A stretch of 64,000 nucleotides of DNA from Nocardia puris (lineage in GTDB: Bacteria > Actinomycetota > Actinomycetes > Mycobacteriales > Mycobacteriaceae): positions 434,001 through 498,000 of the forward strand of contig NZ_QNRE01000003.1 of the NCBI RefSeq assembly GCF_003315035.1, in the 5' to 3' direction. Position numbers and translations under genes: made by a program. The notes under the pieces are model-generated. The model was not told where the DNA came from. It saw only the letters and a list, made by a program, of their open reading frames with translations, and ran no database searches. The first letter of the stretch is position 1. The number at the start of each line of letters is the position of its first letter. Of the stretch, positions 60,594-64,000 are shown one piece after another.

Positions 60594-61945
60594 TCGACAT
60601 GCGACTTCTCCACGACACCGGCTGGGCCGGGCAACCTGCCACCGTCGAACCCCCGCCGTCCGGCGACCTCGACTGCGAGGTAGTCGTGATCGGTGGCGGC
60701 GGAGGCGGCATGTCGGCCGCGATTCGCCTCGCCGACAAGGGGATCGACGTGGTGCTGCTCGAGGCGAAGACCCTCGGCTGGGGCGCGACCTCTCGCAACG
60801 CCGGGTACATCACCAACTCGATCGCCGCCGATCCGGCGTTGCTGGGCCTGTTGCTGAAGCCCGAGCGGCTGCGCGCGCTGTACCGGTATGCCGAGAACGC
60901 CGTGCACTTCGCCGAGAGCGCCCTCGCGCGGCACCGCATCGACTGCGGCTACCGGTCCGAGGGCATCGTGATGGCCGCAGTGTCGAAAGGCCAACTGCGA
61001 CATGCCCGGCGCAACGCGAAAGTCCTTGCGGCGGCGGGCTCTTCGGCCGAGTTCGTCGCGGGTCCCGACGCGGGGCTGCCGGAGGGCTTCCTCGGCGGCC
61101 TGCGCGAGGGCGTCGGCGGCACGCTCAATCCCGGCGAGTTCGCCCTCGGGCTGCGCGCCGCGACGCTCGCGGCCGGCGTGCGCGTCCACGAGTACACCCC
61201 CGCCCTCGATGTCGTCGACACCGTCGGCGGGGTGACCGTCGAGACGCCGCGCGGGCGGGTCCGCGCCCGAAAAGCGTTGCTGACCACCAACGCTCACACT
61301 CCGAGCTTGCCCGGGGCGCCGAAGAACCTCGCCACCCCGGTGTGGACTTCCCTGGTCGAGACCGAACCCGTCGCGCCCGAGCGACTGGACGAGATCGGCT
61401 GGACCAGCCGGGCCCCGCTGGTGACGCTGCACATGATCCTCGAGAGCTATCGCGTCACCCCGCGCGGGACCATCGCTTTCGGCACCCGCCGCGTGCAGGC
61501 CGGCCGCATCCCGCTGCCGGATCGCACCCCCGCGCGCCACGTCGCCGACGACCTCGTCCGCGGCTTCCGCGAGCGCTTTCCCGGACTGCGCGATATCGAG
61601 CCGCGCCGCGCCTGGGGCGGCTGGATCGGGATGAGCTCCACCTGGTTGCCGGTCGCCGGCGAGGCCTCCGACAACGTGCTCTACTCCCTGGCCTGCAACG
61701 GCCACGGCTTCGCCCAGGCGCAGTACGTCGGCCACCTGCTGGCCGACCGCCTCGCCGGCGCGGCGCCCCACGCGGACCTGGCGGCGATCTGGCACGGCCG
61801 AAAGCGCTTCTGGCCCAGCCTCGTCAGCGGTCCCGCGCTGTACGCGGGCTGGCTCGCCGACCGCGCCTCCGACCGGCTGGCAGCCCTCACGAAACAACCC
61901 TCGACACCGTCCGACCGGCGTCACCCCCGAAGGAGAAGGTCATGA
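60590..61945 (+). CDS. FAD-dependent amine oxidase (DAO family, PuuB-like)
   Basis: D-amino-acid-oxidase-fold flavoenzyme of 451 residues, similar to gamma-glutamylputrescine oxidase PuuB. The FAD site is VVVIGGGGGGMSAAIRLADK (residues 31-50), TLGWGATSRNAGYIT is the usual second contact, and the C-terminal block is NVLYSLACNGHGFAQAQYVG. It would oxidise the amine carbon of the gamma-glutamylated substrate with O2, giving an aldehyde or ketone plus ammonia. GTG at 60590 overlaps the preceding stop; ATG at 60599 is an alternative. Confidence 0.87.
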   Translation: MIDMRLLHDTGWAGQPATVEPPPSGDLDCEVVVIGGGGGGMSAAIRLADKGIDVVLLEAKTLGWGATSRNAGYITNSIAADPALLGLLLKPERLRALYRYAENAVHFAESALARHRIDCGYRSEGIVMAAVSKGQLRHARRNAKVLAAAGSSAEFVAGPDAGLPEGFLGGLREGVGGTLNPGEFALGLRAATLAAGVRVHEYTPALDVVDTVGGVTVETPRGRVRARKALLTTNAHTPSLPGAPKNLATPVWTSLVETEPVAPERLDEIGWTSRAPLVTLHMILESYRVTPRGTIAFGTRRVQAGRIPLPDRTPARHVADDLVRGFRERFPGLRDIEPRRAWGGWIGMSSTWLPVAGEASDNVLYSLACNGHGFAQAQYVGHLLADRLAGAAPHADLAAIWHGRKRFWPSLVSGPALYAGWLADRASDRLAALTKQPSTPSDRRHPRRRRS

Positions 61946-62637
61946 CCATCCGAGAGTCGCTCTTCATGGTCGCCGACATCTGGATGATCGCCGTTGGATT
62001 CATCTACGGCGTCAAATTCATCCGGCACTACCGGAACTATCTGCTCGGCCTCGAGTGGATCATCGTCGCGACGTCGGGGACGAACTTCCTGATCTACGGC
62101 ATTCTCAAAGCCGGTCACGACAGCCCGATGTACACCGCGGCGTACTTCCTGGACGCCTTCTCCCGGTCGATCGGCATCACCCTGATCCTGGTCCTCGGAC
62201 TGATGAAGGTGACCCACCGCTACAAACCTTCCGCCGCCGTGGACATCGGCGCGTTCGCGCTCGCGGGCGTGGTGGGGTTCTTCCTCAGCGTGTACGCCGA
62301 GGAGATCGGCACCCCCGGCAAGATCTTCTACATCGTGGCCAACGTGCTCACCACGGCGTTCCTGATCTACTTCGTGCGGCGGCTGTGGGAGATCGGCGAG
62401 CGCGGCCACGCGGTGTGGGCGGGTGTCGCCACGGCCTGCGGATTCGTCATCGCCGCCACCTACGACTTCGTCCACATCCCGGGCGACGATTCCGAGCGGA
62501 CGATCTTCTACATCTTCGCGCTGTCCACCTGGGGCTTGCAGATGTTCGCCTACTTCCGGGCCTACCGGGCGTTCGACGCCCACAACAAGCGCGTCGACGC
62601 CCGGGTGGTCGCGGGCGGCGCTCCGGTCACGGCCTGA
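61942..62637 (+). CDS. Multi-pass membrane protein of the island (231 aa)
   Basis: Integral membrane protein with about seven helices (for example IWMIAVGFIYGVKFI and AFALAGVVGFFLSVYAEEIG). I do not recognise the family. The ATG overlaps the stop of the oxidase gene (ATGA), and GAAGGAGAAGGT stands just before it, so it is firmly part of the operon. Its compact seven-helix design could suit a transporter, receptor or channel for the substrate. It is not an MFS or amino acid permease by pattern. Confidence 0.8.
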   Translation: MTIRESLFMVADIWMIAVGFIYGVKFIRHYRNYLLGLEWIIVATSGTNFLIYGILKAGHDSPMYTAAYFLDAFSRSIGITLILVLGLMKVTHRYKPSAAVDIGAFALAGVVGFFLSVYAEEIGTPGKIFYIVANVLTTAFLIYFVRRLWEIGERGHAVWAGVATACGFVIAATYDFVHIPGDDSERTIFYIFALSTWGLQMFAYFRAYRAFDAHNKRVDARVVAGGAPVTA

Positions 62638-62679
62638 GCCGGACCTCTCCCTTCGATCGCCCCACGGGCAGGAGTCCCC

Positions 62680-64000
62680 ATGACAACGCATGAAGTACAC
62701 GACGTGGTCGTCGTCGGCGCCGGCATGGCGGGTTTGACGGCGGCGACCACCCTCGCGCCCGACGCTGACGTGGTGGTGCTCGAATCCACCGATCGCACGG
62801 GCGGACGCGTGGAGACCGTCCGGCGGGGCGACTACTGGATCAACCTCGGCACCCAATTCACCGAGGGCACCGGCACTTTGATCAAGGCGCTGCGCAGGCA
62901 CGGCATCGAGATGGGCTCGCTGGCGGACAAGAGTGTCGCGCTCTACTTGAACGGCGCGATGGTCGATACCTCGAATCCCGCGCAGCTCGTGTTCGGTTCG
63001 CGGATGAGCCTGCTGGACCGGATCGGGATGGCCGTCGTCGGCGCGCGCATCCTCGCGGTCACACCGTTCATGGAGTCGGAAAGCCTTGTGGCGCAGCGTG
63101 TTCGGGCGAGGCTCGATACCAAGCTGGCCTCGTACCTGTTGAAGGGCGTCCGGTCGGAACTGGCCGCCACCGTCGTCCGGTCGTGGTCGGCGCAGTGGAT
63201 GGGCTGCGAGGTGGAGGAGACGGCCGCCACGCAGTTCGTCACGTCGGTCGGCATCGCGCTGGCCGATCCCGCGAAAGTCCCGAACTTCTCACTTCCGGTG
63301 GGCGGCAACCAGACGCTGACCGACGTGCTGGCCGAGGACCTCGGCGACCGCATCCGACTGAACTCGACGGCGCGGTCGGTGGTCCGGGACGGTGACGGCG
63401 TGCTCGTCGACTATCTCGACGGCGATCGTCCGGTGCGGCTGCGAGCGAAGCGCGCGATCGTCACCGCGCCCGCCGACATCGCCGAGCGGATCATTCCCGA
63501 CCTGCCGCAGCGGCACCGCAACGCCTTCAACGACATCACCTACGGCCGGTACGTGGTCGTCGGCTTCTTCACCGACGAAACCGGGCCGCAGCGCTGGGAC
63601 GACCACTTCGCCGTCTCGACACCCCAGCTCTCCTTCCAGGCGATGTTCAACCACGCCGCGGCCCTGCGCGGCGAGGGCGACCGGAAACCGGGCGGAGCAC
63701 TGGCCTGTTTCGCCGGCGGCGCGAGAGCCGACGACCTGCTCGACCGCTCCGACGACGAGATCGTGGCGCGCTTCGCCACCGACCTGCTCACCGTCTTCCC
63801 CGAGCTGGACGGGAAACTCGGCGAGGGCATCGTCCACCGCCACCGCCGCGTGGTGCCCTTCTGGGCGCCGGGACGCCGGAATTCGCTGCCGGCACTGCGT
63901 GATCCGCTCGATGGGATCTACCTGGCCGGTGATTACCAGCTCGACCTGCCGTCGCTGGCGGATGCGGCGACGTCGGGTGAGCGGGCGGCGCAGGCGGTGC
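62680..64000 (+). CDS. Flavin amine oxidase family protein, 3' end cut by the window
   Basis: The frame is open from ATG 62680 to the window end (440 codons). AGGAG lies five bases before the ATG. The FAD site is VVVVGAGMAGLTAA (residues 9-22), followed by STDRTGGRVETVRRGDYWIN. The visible C-terminal end GIYLAGDYQLDLPSLADAAT (from residue 412) is the second FAD-binding motif, so only a few residues are missing. The fold is that of monoamine oxidases, which include bacterial cyclohexylamine oxidase, and of protoporphyrinogen oxidases. Within this island an amine-oxidising role is likely. Confidence 0.85.
   Translation, partial: MTTHEVHDVVVVGAGMAGLTAATTLAPDADVVVLESTDRTGGRVETVRRGDYWINLGTQFTEGTGTLIKALRRHGIEMGSLADKSVALYLNGAMVDTSNPAQLVFGSRMSLLDRIGMAVVGARILAVTPFMESESLVAQRVRARLDTKLASYLLKGVRSELAATVVRSWSAQWMGCEVEETAATQFVTSVGIALADPAKVPNFSLPVGGNQTLTDVLAEDLGDRIRLNSTARSVVRDGDGVLVDYLDGDRPVRLRAKRAIVTAPADIAERIIPDLPQRHRNAFNDITYGRYVVVGFFTDETGPQRWDDHFAVSTPQLSFQAMFNHAAALRGEGDRKPGGALACFAGGARADDLLDRSDDEIVARFATDLLTVFPELDGKLGEGIVHRHRRVVPFWAPGRRNSLPALRDPLDGIYLAGDYQLDLPSLADAATSGERAAQAV

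Noticed and set aside
1-64000. CRISPR arrays, tRNA or rRNA genes, intact transposases or integrases
   Set aside because: No regularly spaced identical repeats, no cloverleaf-like CCA-ended segments and no transposase motifs were noticed when reading through; a dedicated scan would be needed to exclude a missed tRNA.

Overview
The window is high-GC actinobacterial chromosome, most likely Nocardia or a close relative in the Mycobacteriales. This rests on many GTG starts, mycothiol enzymes (mca, a TIGR03086 protein), and gene content shared with the Mycobacterium tuberculosis Rv1074c-Rv1092c neighbourhood: coaA, a short Z-prenyl diphosphate synthase, a haemolysin III protein, a DUF255 thioredoxin-like protein, mca, a DUF4307 gene, greA, metB, cbs, an SGNH hydrolase and a fadA thiolase. 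The species is inferred from recalled family sequences; no search was run.

Layout. 1-6.8 kb is core: coaA (cut by the window edge), the prenyl synthase, haemolysin III, a membrane adenylate cyclase and a DUF255 protein. 6.9-10.9 kb is an accessory scar of small unknown genes and broken remnants: a gene tail with its terminator, an orphan VapB antitoxin beside a VapC tail, and a frameshifted JetA-like (DUF2397) Wadjet remnant. 10.9-15.6 kb is a tightly coupled ABC importer operon behind a cobalamin riboswitch, ending in a CbiX-like/[2Fe-2S] protein. 15.6-30 kb returns to core genes (mca, greA, metB, an acyl-CoA dehydrogenase, cbs, thiolase, Bax-inhibitor family, a methyltransferase). 30.4-47 kb is a mixed region of lipoproteins, DUF6153/DUF305, GntR-MFS, a serine hydrolase, a decayed glycosyltransferase-like gene, ArsR-SRPBCC, an ARMT1-like gene, a haem/flavin reductase with a 29-residue membrane protein, TetR-MFS and a zinc alcohol dehydrogenase.

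47-64 kb is a large catabolic island. It holds an alpha/beta hydrolase; a glutamine-synthetase-like gamma-glutamyl ligase with a C26 amidotransferase-like hydrolase; a TetR regulator; an acyl-CoA ligase, enoyl-CoA hydratase, alcohol dehydrogenase and aldehyde dehydrogenase; a Baeyer-Villiger-type monooxygenase; a beta-aminoacyl-CoA ammonia-lyase-like hotdog protein; a PuuB-like oxidase; a membrane protein; and a flavin amine oxidase cut by the window end. Together they read as a Puu-style amine degradation route joined to a ketone/lactone or CoA-dependent lower pathway. Three sites of about 25 bp with a common sequence lie in the three promoter regions of this island, suggesting one TetR regulon. 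The substrate cannot be fixed from sequence.

No tRNA, rRNA, CRISPR array or intact insertion sequence was seen.
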